A stretch of 64,000 bases of DNA. Origin: Ruminococcaceae bacterium BL-4 (GTDB taxonomy: Bacteria; Bacillota; Clostridia; Oscillospirales; Acutalibacteraceae). The DNA lies in NCBI GenBank assembly GCA_902809935.1, contig LR778134.1, forward strand, positions 682,001 through 746,000, written 5' to 3'. A program made the translations under genes and the position numbers. Below, in pieces: positions 8,021 through 16,007 of this stretch; the first letter of the stretch is position 1; every line of letters starts with the position of its first letter. The notes under the pieces are model-generated. The model did no database searches. It was not told the origin of the DNA and saw only the letters and a program-made list of their open reading frames with translations.

Positions 8021-9064
8021 TTATGTCTCGTTATAAATAAAAGAACGAATTCGTTTGCCGGCATTGCTCAAATTATAGCGCCAAACCCATCCGGCATCCC
8101 CATAAATACCAGCCTGTACATCTGTCTCATACTTAATATCTGGGACTGTGATTTTCTCTAGCGACGGTTTACTGCCCAAGAAAGGCACATACCCCAAAAT
8201 AGTATCTTGAGAAAGGCTTGTTTCACACATTCCCATAGCGGTGCGCACCAGTGCCGGATATTCCGTCATAGGCATCGCTTCTACCTTGTCTAAAAGATAG
8301 CCGAGCACTTTTTGCTGACGGTCTGCACGGGCATTATCGCTGTCATCTTCACGGATTCGAGCATAAACAACTGCCTGACTACCGTTTAAATGCTGCACAC
8401 CTGTCGTTTTAATCAGCTGGGAATCTCTTGCTTGTTCGGTCTCTGAGCCCCAGATTACATCATTCATTTCCTTCATTTCGGTATCAGAGATATCCGTATC
8501 AATTCCACCCACGGAATCAATCAGTTTAGCAAACTGGGCAAAATTGACGGTCACATAATCCTGAATATCCATATTATAATTTTCATTCAAAGTGCGAATT
8601 GCAAGAGGAGCCCCACCATAAGCATAAGCATGCGTAATTTTCTCTTTTCCATGGCCATCAATCGGCACATAGCTATCGCGTAAAATGGAGGTTAGTTTCA
8701 CTTTAGAATGTGTTTTATCGATAGAGAGAATGATCATCGAATCCGAACGACCATCGTCTGAACTATCATCTCTGGAATCCACACCAAATAAAGCAATATT
8801 GGTCACACCAGTTTCCTGCATATCGTCCTGCGCATTTGAGGCAATGCCCAATGCCGAAGCACTGCGGTCAATCGCCTTAACGGTAAGTGGTGCAAACATA
8901 TACTGGTAAGCAACCACAGTAATAGTTCCCAACACAACAAACAAAATTGAAAGCGTTAAAAGCACTGCTCTGCCCGCCGAAATCGGCATCTTTTTTCGCT
9001 TTGATGAAGAACGGGATTCGTATGTATCGGGCCGATAAGACCGATTATTGCGATTCTGACTCAT
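8021..9064 (-). CDS. LytR-CpsA-Psr (LCP) family glycopolymer-peptidoglycan ligase
   Basis: The 347-residue protein has a basic cytoplasmic N-terminus, one membrane helix (about 32-58) and an extracellular LCP domain. Conserved features are GVDSRDDSSDDGRSDSMI, LTSILRDSYV, the GGIDTDIS region and the RADRQQKVL Arg/Asp cluster that binds polyprenyl pyrophosphate. LCP enzymes attach teichoic-acid-like or capsular polymers to peptidoglycan. The ATG at 9064 has AGGGTG upstream; an ATG at 9085 lacks one. It overlaps the upstream sugar transferase gene by 20 nt, so the two are translationally coupled and probably act in the same polymer pathway. Confidence 0.9.
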   Translation of the reverse strand: MSQNRNNRSYRPDTYESRSSSKRKKMPISAGRAVLLTLSILFVVLGTITVVAYQYMFAPLTVKAIDRSASALGIASNAQDDMQETGVTNIALFGVDSRDDSSDDGRSDSMIILSIDKTHSKVKLTSILRDSYVPIDGHGKEKITHAYAYGGAPLAIRTLNENYNMDIQDYVTVNFAQFAKLIDSVGGIDTDISDTEMKEMNDVIWGSETEQARDSQLIKTTGVQHLNGSQAVVYARIREDDSDNARADRQQKVLGYLLDKVEAMPMTEYPALVRTAMGMCETSLSQDTILGYVPFLGSKPSLEKITVPDIKYETDVQAGIYGDAGWVWRYNLSNAGKRIRSFIYNET

Positions 9065-10445
9065 CTTTTTCACCCTTTTTCTCATTTTTTGTCTTGACTA
9101 TTTGCGGTGATTTTTTAAAAGCTTCCGTGCTTTCAGAAGCTTTTAGGAAAATCGTGAGTGTCTGGAAAATCAGCTTCAGATCCTGCCAAATACTATACTG
9201 CTGAATATACATAAGATCCATCATCAGTTTATCTTTGGGTGAAGTATTATACTTTCCCTGAATCTGTGCAAGCCCGGTCAATCCAGCTTTCACACGCAGC
9301 CGATATTGAAATTCCGGTAAAGCATTCGTATATTTTTCAACATTTTCCAGCATCTCAGGCCGTGGCCCGACAATACTCATATCTCCTTTGATAATATTAA
9401 AAATCTGCGGCAACTCGTCCATTCTAGTTTTACGCAGAAACTTTCCCGGCGGGGTAATGCGTTCATCATCCTCTGTTACAGAACGATTTACAGAATTTTC
9501 CTCCCGCATGGTACGGAATTTATAAACAGAAAAGACTCTGCCATCTTTGGTCATTCTTTTTTGCTTAAAAATAATATGACCACCGTCGCAGACTTTAATT
9601 GCAATCGCACTAACGAGCATCAAAGGACTTGTGATAACCATCGCGATAATAGAAAGAATCAAGTCCATAGTTCTTTTCACAAAGCGCTGTTCCAAGGTAA
9701 GCGTTTTTACCTGAAACGTCACCATCGGCGTATCGTCCATAGTGGTCGCTTTTGCCCCCAAAGAAACAACATCGCGAATTTCAAAGTCATAATAGATATT
9801 CTTATTGGCAGCATAACAGTATTCTACCAAATAAGCTCGTTCCTCCGGGGGAACCTCATAGAGAAACACAGTATCATTCTGATCAATAAGCTGCAGCACG
9901 TCCGGATTACTAAACGAAATCACCTGATTAATACGGTATCTTTTATGATAACGTCCAATTTTTGGCAATAAGTCACCTACGCCCTTCGCGCCGGTTATGA
10001 CACAGCAATTCTCCGTAGGATTAATGGTAAAATAAATAAAGTTTCCAAAATAAGTCCAAAGAACAATTACGGGGATCTGCAGAAGAAACACTAAAAGCAA
10101 AAGCTGTGGGTTCTCATATACAAATGAAGAGTTATTTCCATCATTTGTATTCATAATGCAGAGCATCAAATGGGTCACCAAGTCTGTCATTAGGGCAGCC
10201 AATACCATCGAACGTGCAAGCTCCTTGCTCTTTTGTTCGCCAATCCGAAAACCGCCGTAAATTACAATCATCAGTCCGCCAAAAAGCGTGAACGTAATCA
10301 TCGTTACAGCCGCTGTACGGGAAGGGTGCCAAAGCCAGGGATTTTCTTGTCCAAAAATCACAAAGAAAATCAAAAATAATGCTGCAAACAGAAAAAGCTT
10401 CAACAGAAGTACAATGGTGGCCTCGCATTTTTTCAGGATTCGCAA
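9045..10445 (-). CDS. Polyprenyl-phosphate sugar-1-phosphate transferase (WbaP/WcaJ-type, exopolysaccharide initiation)
   Basis: The 466-residue protein has about four N-terminal membrane helices, a CoA-binding-like middle region and a C-terminal bacterial sugar transferase domain. The latter shows KRTMDLILSIIAMVITSPLML, VYKFRTMRE, RKTRMDELPQIFNIIKGDMS and IVGPRPEM, the hallmark motifs of this monotopic transferase family. It starts glycopolymer synthesis by moving a sugar-1-phosphate onto undecaprenyl phosphate; the sugar is unknown. It is first in a two-gene operon with the LCP ligase, but no other glycosyltransferases are nearby, so the rest of the pathway must lie elsewhere. Confidence 0.92.
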   Translation of the reverse strand: MRILKKCEATIVLLLKLFLFAALFLIFFVIFGQENPWLWHPSRTAAVTMITFTLFGGLMIVIYGGFRIGEQKSKELARSMVLAALMTDLVTHLMLCIMNTNDGNNSSFVYENPQLLLLVFLLQIPVIVLWTYFGNFIYFTINPTENCCVITGAKGVGDLLPKIGRYHKRYRINQVISFSNPDVLQLIDQNDTVFLYEVPPEERAYLVEYCYAANKNIYYDFEIRDVVSLGAKATTMDDTPMVTFQVKTLTLEQRFVKRTMDLILSIIAMVITSPLMLVSAIAIKVCDGGHIIFKQKRMTKDGRVFSVYKFRTMREENSVNRSVTEDDERITPPGKFLRKTRMDELPQIFNIIKGDMSIVGPRPEMLENVEKYTNALPEFQYRLRVKAGLTGLAQIQGKYNTSPKDKLMMDLMYIQQYSIWQDLKLIFQTLTIFLKASESTEAFKKSPQIVKTKNEKKGEKDESESQ

Positions 10446-10604
10446 AGGAAAACCTCCCTAAAAGAAACGAGTCCGGCCCATCTATAAACGGGGCCGACAA
10501 TTAATAAACATTTTTTATTATACCAAACACGACAAACTTTTACAATATCTTTATCCAAAAATTCAAGTTGTCATTTGCTTCTAGCCCCGCTTTCCCACAC
10601 ATTT

Positions 10605-10961
10605 TCAGCTTTTATCCCCAGGCCGCGCAAAGAGCGCTGCCAAAAATCCGCATATAACTGCGCCCGCAATTCCTGCAGCACCAGCCGTCAATCCCCCGGT
10701 AATAATTCCAAGCGGGCCATAAAGCCGCACGGCCTGAAGCGTTCCTTTTGCCATCAAATATCCAAACCCGGTGAGTGGCACTGTCGCTCCGGCGCCCGCC
10801 CAATTAACAAGTGGCTCATAAATTCCCAATCCGCCCAGCACAACGCCCGCCACAACAAAACTGACCAAAATTCTCGCTGGTGTCAGTTTGGTAAAATCAA
10901 TGAGAAGTTGTCCAACAACACAGATCAAACCGCCTACTAAAAAAGCACGTAAAATATCCAT
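10605..10961 (-). CDS. spoVAE: Stage V sporulation protein AE (SpoVAE, dipicolinate channel component)
   Basis: The 118-residue, about 4-helix membrane protein starts MDILRAFLVGGLICVVGQLL and contains TKLTPARILVSFVVAGVVLGGLGIYEPL, ATVPLTGFGYLMAKG and the Gly/Ala-rich C-terminus typical of SpoVAE. SpoVA proteins move Ca-dipicolinate into the forespore and out at germination. The ATG at 10961 follows AGGTGA; an upstream ATG at 10991 adds ten non-conserved residues. SpoVAC and SpoVAD, its usual operon partners, are absent on both sides. A structured leader with a housekeeping-type promoter lies upstream, which is unusual for a forespore gene. Confidence 0.88.
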   Translation of the reverse strand: MDILRAFLVGGLICVVGQLLIDFTKLTPARILVSFVVAGVVLGGLGIYEPLVNWAGAGATVPLTGFGYLMAKGTLQAVRLYGPLGIITGGLTAGAAGIAGAVICGFLAALFARPGDKS

Positions 10962-11026
10962 TTTATTCACCTCAGCGTTAGTATTTGCCAAGGCGTTTTC
11001 GCTTATCCTAAAACAAAAATTCTTTT

Positions 11027-11074
11027 TTACAGAAAAAGAGGCTGAGAGAAAAAACCCTCAGCCTCTCGTCTCAT
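11027..11074 (-). CDS. Putative leader peptide (15 residues) overlapping a terminator hairpin
   Basis: On the minus strand GGAGG (11081-11085) is followed after 6 nt by ATG and a 15-codon ORF, MRREAEGFFSQPLFL, ending in TAA. The ORF covers the whole U-tailed hairpin at 11037-11066. This is the layout of a translation-controlled attenuator leader: ribosomes on the ORF would prevent the hairpin forming. The ribosome binding site and ORF are seen directly; translation and regulation are inferred. Confidence 0.45.
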   Translation of the reverse strand: MRREAEGFFSQPLFL

Positions 11075-11172
11075 ACAGATCCTCCTTGCTCCTAGAAAGC
11101 AAGATGTGCAAAAAATGCACGGCGCTCATTCAAATATATCACGCGGACCCCGTTGGTCCAATCCTGTATTAT
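11033..11172 (-). ncRNA. Structured leader RNA or small RNA upstream of spoVAE
   Basis: From a consensus promoter the minus-strand transcript of about 140 nt folds into successive hairpins: GGACC/GGTCC, GTGCA/TGCAC with a T6 loop, CTTGCT/AGCAAG next to a GGAGG, and the terminator AGAGGCTGAG/CTCAGCCTCT followed by T5. It does not match any riboswitch consensus I can recall (T-box, ydaO, ykkC, THF or SRP-type). It is either a stand-alone small RNA or an attenuator for spoVAE, whose start is 66 nt beyond the leader ORF. Confidence 0.6.
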
Positions 11173-11177
11173 TTTTG

Positions 11178-11206
11178 ATTATATCTTGTCTGAAAAATTA
11201 TGTCAA
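11178..11206 (-). promoter_or_regulatory. Perfect sigma-A promoter of the leader RNA
   Basis: On the minus strand TTGACA (11201-11206) and TATAAT (11178-11183) are separated by 17 nt, an exact consensus match. Confidence 0.85.
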
Positions 11207-11270
11207 TCAAATTTCGTATAATTCACAGAAATTTATCATTTCGTACACAAATTATATCATTTCTACCGAA

Positions 11271-12965
11271 TTATTTTGGCTGAATCAAATCTGTTCCCGC
11301 TTTTTTCAAAATTTCGATCAGCTTGATGCCCTCCTGCAAGTCTTTCCCTTTTGCAGAAAGATAAACTTTGATCTTCGGTTCTGTCCCGGAAGGACGCACG
11401 ATAATCTTGCAGTCTCCTTCCATACGGAACTCTAACACATTTGATTTTGGCAAGTCGATTGGGGCTTCACCGTCTTTATCATGGCGAATACGCATTTCAT
11501 AATCGCTCCAGCAAGATACGGGAAATCCTCCCAGCGATTTTGGCGGCTTTTCCCGCAGATGATCCATGATCTTTTTCATTTGCTTCATGCCGTCTTCGCC
11601 TTCAAAAGCAAAATTCAGCAAATCGTTCCGATAAAATCCATGCTCGCGATAGAGTGCTTCCATCGCATCTAAAAGCGTCATATTATTTTTCTTATACCAA
11701 CTTGCCATTTCGCAGATCAACATGCTCGCATTAACGGCATCTTTATCACGCACATATCCGCCGGAAAGATATCCATAACTTTCTTCAAACCCAAGAAGAT
11801 ATCGATCTTCTTCGCCTTTTTCTTCCAAAGAGGCAATCTGATCCCCAATGTTTTTAAAGCCGGTAAGCACGCGATGCAGCTCAATGCCATATTTTTTCGC
11901 AACGGGATCCACCATATCTGTGCTGACGATCGTAGTGACCGCCACCGGATTTTTGGGCAGAATTCCGCGTTCTTTTTTCACACGGGCAATAAAATCAAGC
12001 AGCAAGACACCGACTTCATTTCCGCTCATCAGATGAAACTCCCCATGCTGATTGACCGCAATTCCGCAGCGGTCACAATCCGGGTCTGTAGCAACGAGCA
12101 GATCCGGCTGCACTTTTTCGCAAAGTGCTAGTCCAGTTGCAAGTGCCTCGCGGATCTCCGGATTCGGGAACGGGCAGGTAGGGAAGTTGCCGTCTGGTTT
12201 TTCCTGCTCCGGAACGACCGTGACATTCTTGACCCCGATACGGCGCAGAATCTCTTTTACGCAGACAAGTCCAGTTCCGTTAAGCGGTGTGTAAACGACC
12301 TTCAGATTATCACAGTCATCCGAAAGGATTCGTTCCGCTTCCACCTTTTGCAGAAATGATTCAATCACATCATCGCCCATATAGCTGATGCGTCCTTCTT
12401 TTAATCCATCCTCAAAGTTCATGGTCTTTGGGTCTTCAAAAAGGTCGAGCGCTTCAATCTCGTTCATCACATCGTCCGCCATCTGTGCTGTAATCTGGCA
12501 TCCATCAGAGCCGTATACTTTATAGCCGTTATATTTGGCAGGGTTGTGGCTTGCGGTCACGCAGACGCCTGCGTCACAGTGAAGATAGCGCACTGCAAAG
12601 GAAAGAGTTGGGGTAGGGGAAAGCCACGGATAAATATAAGCCTTAATTCCATTTGCCGCCAACACCGACGCAGTTTCTTTCGCAAAAAGCGTACTCTTGA
12701 TGCGGCTGTCATAAGCAATTGCGGCCGATTTCCCATGATGTTTCATAAGATAATTTGCGAGGCCCTGTGTCGCCTTACGAACCGTATAAATGTTCATACG
12801 ATTCGTCCCTGCACCTAAAACACCCCGCAGTCCAGCGGTACCAAATTCCAAATTCCGGTAAAACCGGTCGTTGATTTCTTCCGGCTGATTTTTAATTTTT
12901 TTTAGTTCTTCTGTCAGATCGGGATCTTCCAGATTCCGGCTGAGCCATCTGTCATATTCCTTCAT
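11271..12965 (-). CDS. pgcA: Phosphoglucomutase / phosphomannomutase (alpha-D-phosphohexomutase)
   Basis: The 564-residue enzyme shows all phosphohexomutase landmarks: LEFGTAGLRGVLGAGTNRMN near the N-terminus, the phosphoserine loop TASHNPAKYNGYK (about 137-149), the metal-binding loop ATDPDCDRCG (about 290), the sugar-binding GFEESYGYLSG (about 395) and the C-terminal phosphate loop RPSGTEPKIKVY. It interconverts glucose-1- and glucose-6-phosphate (or mannose equivalents), feeding glycopolymer synthesis. The length matches the Bacillus PgcA-type subfamily. It is monocistronic, with GGAGG-like AGGAACC upstream of the ATG. Confidence 0.95.
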   Translation of the reverse strand: MKEYDRWLSRNLEDPDLTEELKKIKNQPEEINDRFYRNLEFGTAGLRGVLGAGTNRMNIYTVRKATQGLANYLMKHHGKSAAIAYDSRIKSTLFAKETASVLAANGIKAYIYPWLSPTPTLSFAVRYLHCDAGVCVTASHNPAKYNGYKVYGSDGCQITAQMADDVMNEIEALDLFEDPKTMNFEDGLKEGRISYMGDDVIESFLQKVEAERILSDDCDNLKVVYTPLNGTGLVCVKEILRRIGVKNVTVVPEQEKPDGNFPTCPFPNPEIREALATGLALCEKVQPDLLVATDPDCDRCGIAVNQHGEFHLMSGNEVGVLLLDFIARVKKERGILPKNPVAVTTIVSTDMVDPVAKKYGIELHRVLTGFKNIGDQIASLEEKGEEDRYLLGFEESYGYLSGGYVRDKDAVNASMLICEMASWYKKNNMTLLDAMEALYREHGFYRNDLLNFAFEGEDGMKQMKKIMDHLREKPPKSLGGFPVSCWSDYEMRIRHDKDGEAPIDLPKSNVLEFRMEGDCKIIVRPSGTEPKIKVYLSAKGKDLQEGIKLIEILKKAGTDLIQPK

Positions 12966-13073
12966 GGTGGGTTCCTCCCGTTTTCATTTAAATTACCAAA
13001 CTAAAAAAGTTTTTTATTCTTGATTTTTCCAAAAGGATAGCATGATTGTGTATTTCTGTCAACGAAACCGGCG

Positions 13074-13538
13074 TTACAGCCGAATAATATTGGTTACGAT
13101 TCCTGCGGGAGTCAAGTCAAGAATCCCATAAGTCGCATCCATTCCATGTAAAGAACCGGGATTCATCAAATAAAGCCCGTCCTCATAATCGGTCATACTT
13201 TCGTGTGTATGTCCAAACAGGGCCACATCTGCACCCTGTTCTTTCGCTTCGCTCTTCAATTGGTATAATCCATACTTTACATTCTGCGCATAACCGTGAG
13301 TAAAAAAGATACGTTTCCCTTCAAGTGTTACGATCTGCTCCATCGGAAGATTGCAGCTCCAATCACAGTTTCCACGCACCATATAAAATTGTTTTTCAGG
13401 AAATTTATGCTTTATCATTTCTGCTTCGTCTGCGCCGTCTCCCAAATGAATCACCACTTCGGCCTTTGGCTGCCTCAAAATTGCCTCCTGCAAAGACCAA
13501 CTGTCGCGGTGTGTATCAGAAACGACAAGAATTCTCAT
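13074..13538 (-). CDS. YfcE/MJ0936-type metallophosphoesterase
   Basis: The 154-residue protein MRILVVSDTHRDSWSLQEA has the calcineurin-like metal ligands in order: SDTH (D-x-H), HLGDGADE (GD), VRGNCDW (GN), FTHGY (GH) and ALFGHTHES (GHTH). Family members hydrolyse phosphodiesters in vitro with Mn2+; the cellular substrate is unclear. The ATG at 13538 follows GGAGGG; an ATG at 13568 has no ribosome binding site. It is divergent from the small-gene trio that follows. Confidence 0.92.
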   Translation of the reverse strand: MRILVVSDTHRDSWSLQEAILRQPKAEVVIHLGDGADEAEMIKHKFPEKQFYMVRGNCDWSCNLPMEQIVTLEGKRIFFTHGYAQNVKYGLYQLKSEAKEQGADVALFGHTHESMTDYEDGLYLMNPGSLHGMDATYGILDLTPAGIVTNIIRL

Positions 13539-13617
13539 TCGCCCGAACCCTCCTTCGTAATTCATCATATTTTATCATGTAGGTTCATATATATTCTACA
13601 GGAAAGGGGTTGAAAAA

Positions 13618-13827
13618 ATGAATCGAAATAACCAGAACCACCCCAATCAAAATAGTTCTGTCAAAAATAATATTAACGGTCAACAAAAAGTACAGCAGAT
13701 GATGCAGAAGCTCTCTAAAGAAGACGCACAAAAAGTGCAAAGCATTCTGCATAATAAAGTTGCTTTGGAACAATTGCTCTCTACGCCGCAGGCGAAGGAA
13801 CTCATGAAAAAATTCGGAGGCAAATAA
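13618..13827 (+). CDS. Small Asn/Gln-rich protein, first of an unrecognised trio
   Basis: The 69-residue protein has an Asn/Gln-rich N-terminus (about 1-27) and a compact C-terminal helical segment (VQQMMQKLSKEDAQKVQSIL, then VALEQLLSTPQAKELMKKFGGK). No membrane segment or signal peptide is present. AGGAAAGGGG upstream supports the ATG. It is followed 1 nt later by the next gene, so they are coupled. I cannot assign a family. The C-terminal pattern resembles the segment in the next gene (DPNIMAQVQSVL), hinting at a shared short helical module. Confidence 0.7.
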   Translation: MNRNNQNHPNQNSSVKNNINGQQKVQQMMQKLSKEDAQKVQSILHNKVALEQLLSTPQAKELMKKFGGK

Positions 13828-13828
13828 A

Positions 13829-14287
13829 ATGGATGATATCTCGCAAAAACTCTCTGCCATGCTGAAAGACCCTAATATAATGGCACAGGTACAGAGTGTT
13901 CTTAATTCCATGGGAGGAGGAAACTCAGCTCCGCAGCAGTCCTCACAGTCAAATCCAGTTTCTGCTGCGCCTTCTGTTCCTTCAGGTCCTGCCCCTTCAT
14001 CCGGCACTAGTGGACCTCCGGCGAGTGGACCTTCCTTCGGAAATCTTGCGGGAATCTTAGGCGGACTCGATATGAACACGCTGGGACTCATTGCAAAGCT
14101 TGCACCAATGATGCAAAGTTTTCAGACTGAAGACAACAGCACTCGTCTATTGCATGCGCTGCGTCCCATGCTCTCAGAAGGGCGCCAAAAGAAGCTGGAT
14201 GAAGCCGTTCGCCTTCTGCAAATGATGCGCATGCTCCCGGTGCTGAAGAATTCCGGCATCCTAGGCAGTCTAGGTGGAATGCTGTAA
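13829..14287 (+). CDS. Unrecognised 152-residue protein with Ser/Pro/Gly-rich linker (trio, second gene)
   Basis: Domains in order are an N-terminal helical piece (MDDISQKLSAMLKDPNIMAQ), a low-complexity Gly/Ser/Pro/Gln linker (about 29-75) and a C-terminal helical domain (about 80-152) with LLHALRPMLSEGRQKKLDEA and LLQMMRMLPVLKNSG. The latter pattern recurs in uncharacterised clostridial proteins as I recall, but no function is known to me. The ATG follows TTCGGAGG within the previous gene. There is no signal peptide, so it is presumably cytoplasmic or a spore-core/coat component; this is a guess. Confidence 0.72.
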   Translation: MDDISQKLSAMLKDPNIMAQVQSVLNSMGGGNSAPQQSSQSNPVSAAPSVPSGPAPSSGTSGPPASGPSFGNLAGILGGLDMNTLGLIAKLAPMMQSFQTEDNSTRLLHALRPMLSEGRQKKLDEAVRLLQMMRMLPVLKNSGILGSLGGML

Positions 14288-14323
14288 AATTCAGAAAATT
14301 TTCAAAAAAAGGAGACGGCGGAT

Positions 14324-14755
14324 TTGGAAACGGATAACTTTCAAAAACTTCAGCAGGAAGCAATCCGGCGTGCACAGGAAATGCAGCGGCAAGCAAGCCG
14401 CATCCAAAATGCCCATTTTTCGGCGCCCAATTCTATTCCTGTCGCTTCCATTCATAATAACAATAATAACAACAATAACAATAATAATGCCGGGCAGTCT
14501 TATCCGCAGCAAAGGGCAGAAGGACCCACAGGAAATGTTCCGCAGCAAAAAAGGTCTGCCTCTAACGTTTCTGAGCATCCCTCTGCGTCTGAAGGCCCTC
14601 CAAACTTAGATACGTCTTCTGAGCCGCAGGAAAGCGCCTTTTCGGCTATTTTAAAGGATGGAGAACGGAATCTTCTTTTATCTATTCTTCTTCTTCTGAT
14701 GGAAGAAAAAAGTGATCCGAGTCTTCTTTTGGCATTTCTTTATATGCTGTTATAA
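14324..14755 (+). CDS. Unrecognised protein with an Asn homopolymer run (trio, third gene)
   Basis: The 143-residue product starts at TTG with GGAG 9 nt upstream (AAAGGAGA). It has an N-terminal charged helix rich in Gln/Arg (METDNFQKLQQEAIRRAQEM), a run of 11 Asn residues encoded by mixed AAT/AAC codons (14455-14488), a Pro/Ser/Glu-rich linker and a C-terminal hydrophobic helix pair ending LLLAFLYMLL. The layout (helix, disordered linker, helix) parallels the preceding gene, suggesting the trio encodes interacting partners. It ends 4 nt before the convergent proA stop. Confidence 0.68.
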   Translation: METDNFQKLQQEAIRRAQEMQRQASRIQNAHFSAPNSIPVASIHNNNNNNNNNNNAGQSYPQQRAEGPTGNVPQQKRSASNVSEHPSASEGPPNLDTSSEPQESAFSAILKDGERNLLLSILLLLMEEKSDPSLLLAFLYMLL

Positions 14756-14759
14756 AGCT

Positions 14760-16007
14760 TTAACGAACCTGCCCATTCCCAAAAATCAAAAACTTCGTAC
14801 TTGTCAACTGCTCCACGCCCATGGGTCCTCGGGCGTGGAGTTTTTGTGTACTGATCCCAATTTCGGCACCTAAGCCAAACTCTCCGCCATCGGTAAAACG
14901 GGTAGAAGCATTTACATAAACGGCAGCACTATCAACCCGCTGTGTAAACTCTCGGGCATGCTCATAACTTTTTGTCACGATACATTCGCTGTGACCAGTG
15001 CTATAGCGCGCAATATGAGAAAGTGCTTCTTCCATATTTTTTACAACTTTCACTGCCAAAATATAATCATCATATTCGGTATCCCAGTCCTCTTCCGTTG
15101 CGGGAATGACCCTGTCGCCGAGGATTTCTCTCGTTTTTGGGCAGCCGCGCAGCTCCACATGCTTTTGATCGAGGAGCGCCTTGATTTTCGGCAGCGCTTC
15201 CTCTGCGACTTTTTCATGAACAAGAATCGTTTCAATCGCATTGCAGACGCTGGGACGGCTGGTCTTTGCATTATAAATAATATTGGCCGCCATATCGAGA
15301 TCAGCGGAATCGTCTACATAAACATGGCAATTCCCAGCACCAGTTTCAATCACCGGAACTCGCGCATTTTTCACCACCATTTGAATCAGCCCTCTGCCCC
15401 CGCGGGGAATCAAAACATCCAAATAGCCGGTAAGATTCATCATCTGATTTGCACTCTCGTGTGAGGTATCCTCTACCATTTGGATGCTTTCCTGGGGCAG
15501 ATCTGCTTTTTTTACCGCTTCTCTCATCAAATCGGCTACACATAAATTGCTGTGGATTGCCTCACGCCCTCCGCGCAGAATTACGGCATTTCCGGCCTTT
15601 AAACAAAGTGCTGCCGCATCAGAAGTCACATTGGGACGTGCCTCAAAGATAATTCCAATCACTCCCAAAGGTACTCTTACCCGCCGAATCTCAAGCCCGT
15701 TTGGGCGGACTTCGCCTTCTACGACCGAGCCGATCGGGTCTTTTTGAGCCGCTACTTTTCGTACGCCCTCTGCCATTTCGTGAACTCGTTGAGGCGTTAA
15801 AGTAAGCCGATCAAGAAGCGCCTCGGTCATACCGCTTTCCTTTGCAGCTTTTAAATCTTTCTGATTCTCTTCTAAAAGCTTTTTCTGATTGTTTTCCAAA
15901 GTATCCGCAATCTTTAAAAGCGCCTGATCTTTTTTTGGACCTGCATTGGCAAGAATTCTTGCTGCTTCCTTTGCAGCTTTTCCCATTTCAAGAAGCGTTT
16001 TGCTCAT
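14760..16007 (-). CDS. proA: Gamma-glutamyl phosphate reductase
   Basis: The 415-residue aldehyde-dehydrogenase-fold enzyme starts MSKTLLEMGKAAKEAARILA. It contains VPLGVIGIIFEARPNVTSDAAALC, the catalytic Cys region SRPSVCNAIETILVH and the C-terminal GGEFGLGAEIGISTQKLHARGPMGVEQLT, all classical for ProA. It reduces gamma-glutamyl phosphate with NADPH in proline synthesis. The ATG overlaps the proB stop by 4 nt (ATGA type) and has GAGGAGGG upstream. proC is not present in the window. Confidence 0.97.
   Translation of the reverse strand: MSKTLLEMGKAAKEAARILANAGPKKDQALLKIADTLENNQKKLLEENQKDLKAAKESGMTEALLDRLTLTPQRVHEMAEGVRKVAAQKDPIGSVVEGEVRPNGLEIRRVRVPLGVIGIIFEARPNVTSDAAALCLKAGNAVILRGGREAIHSNLCVADLMREAVKKADLPQESIQMVEDTSHESANQMMNLTGYLDVLIPRGGRGLIQMVVKNARVPVIETGAGNCHVYVDDSADLDMAANIIYNAKTSRPSVCNAIETILVHEKVAEEALPKIKALLDQKHVELRGCPKTREILGDRVIPATEEDWDTEYDDYILAVKVVKNMEEALSHIARYSTGHSECIVTKSYEHAREFTQRVDSAAVYVNASTRFTDGGEFGLGAEIGISTQKLHARGPMGVEQLTSTKFLIFGNGQVR

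Noticed and set aside
11033-11172. T-box, PyrR or small SRP RNA identity for the spoVAE leader
   Set aside because: T-box sequence, PyrR binding-loop and SRP domain IV consensus elements are not present.
14455-14488. Possible frameshift or sequencing error in the AAT/AAC repeat
   Set aside because: The frame is open on both sides with sensible composition, and Asn runs also occur in infB of the same window.
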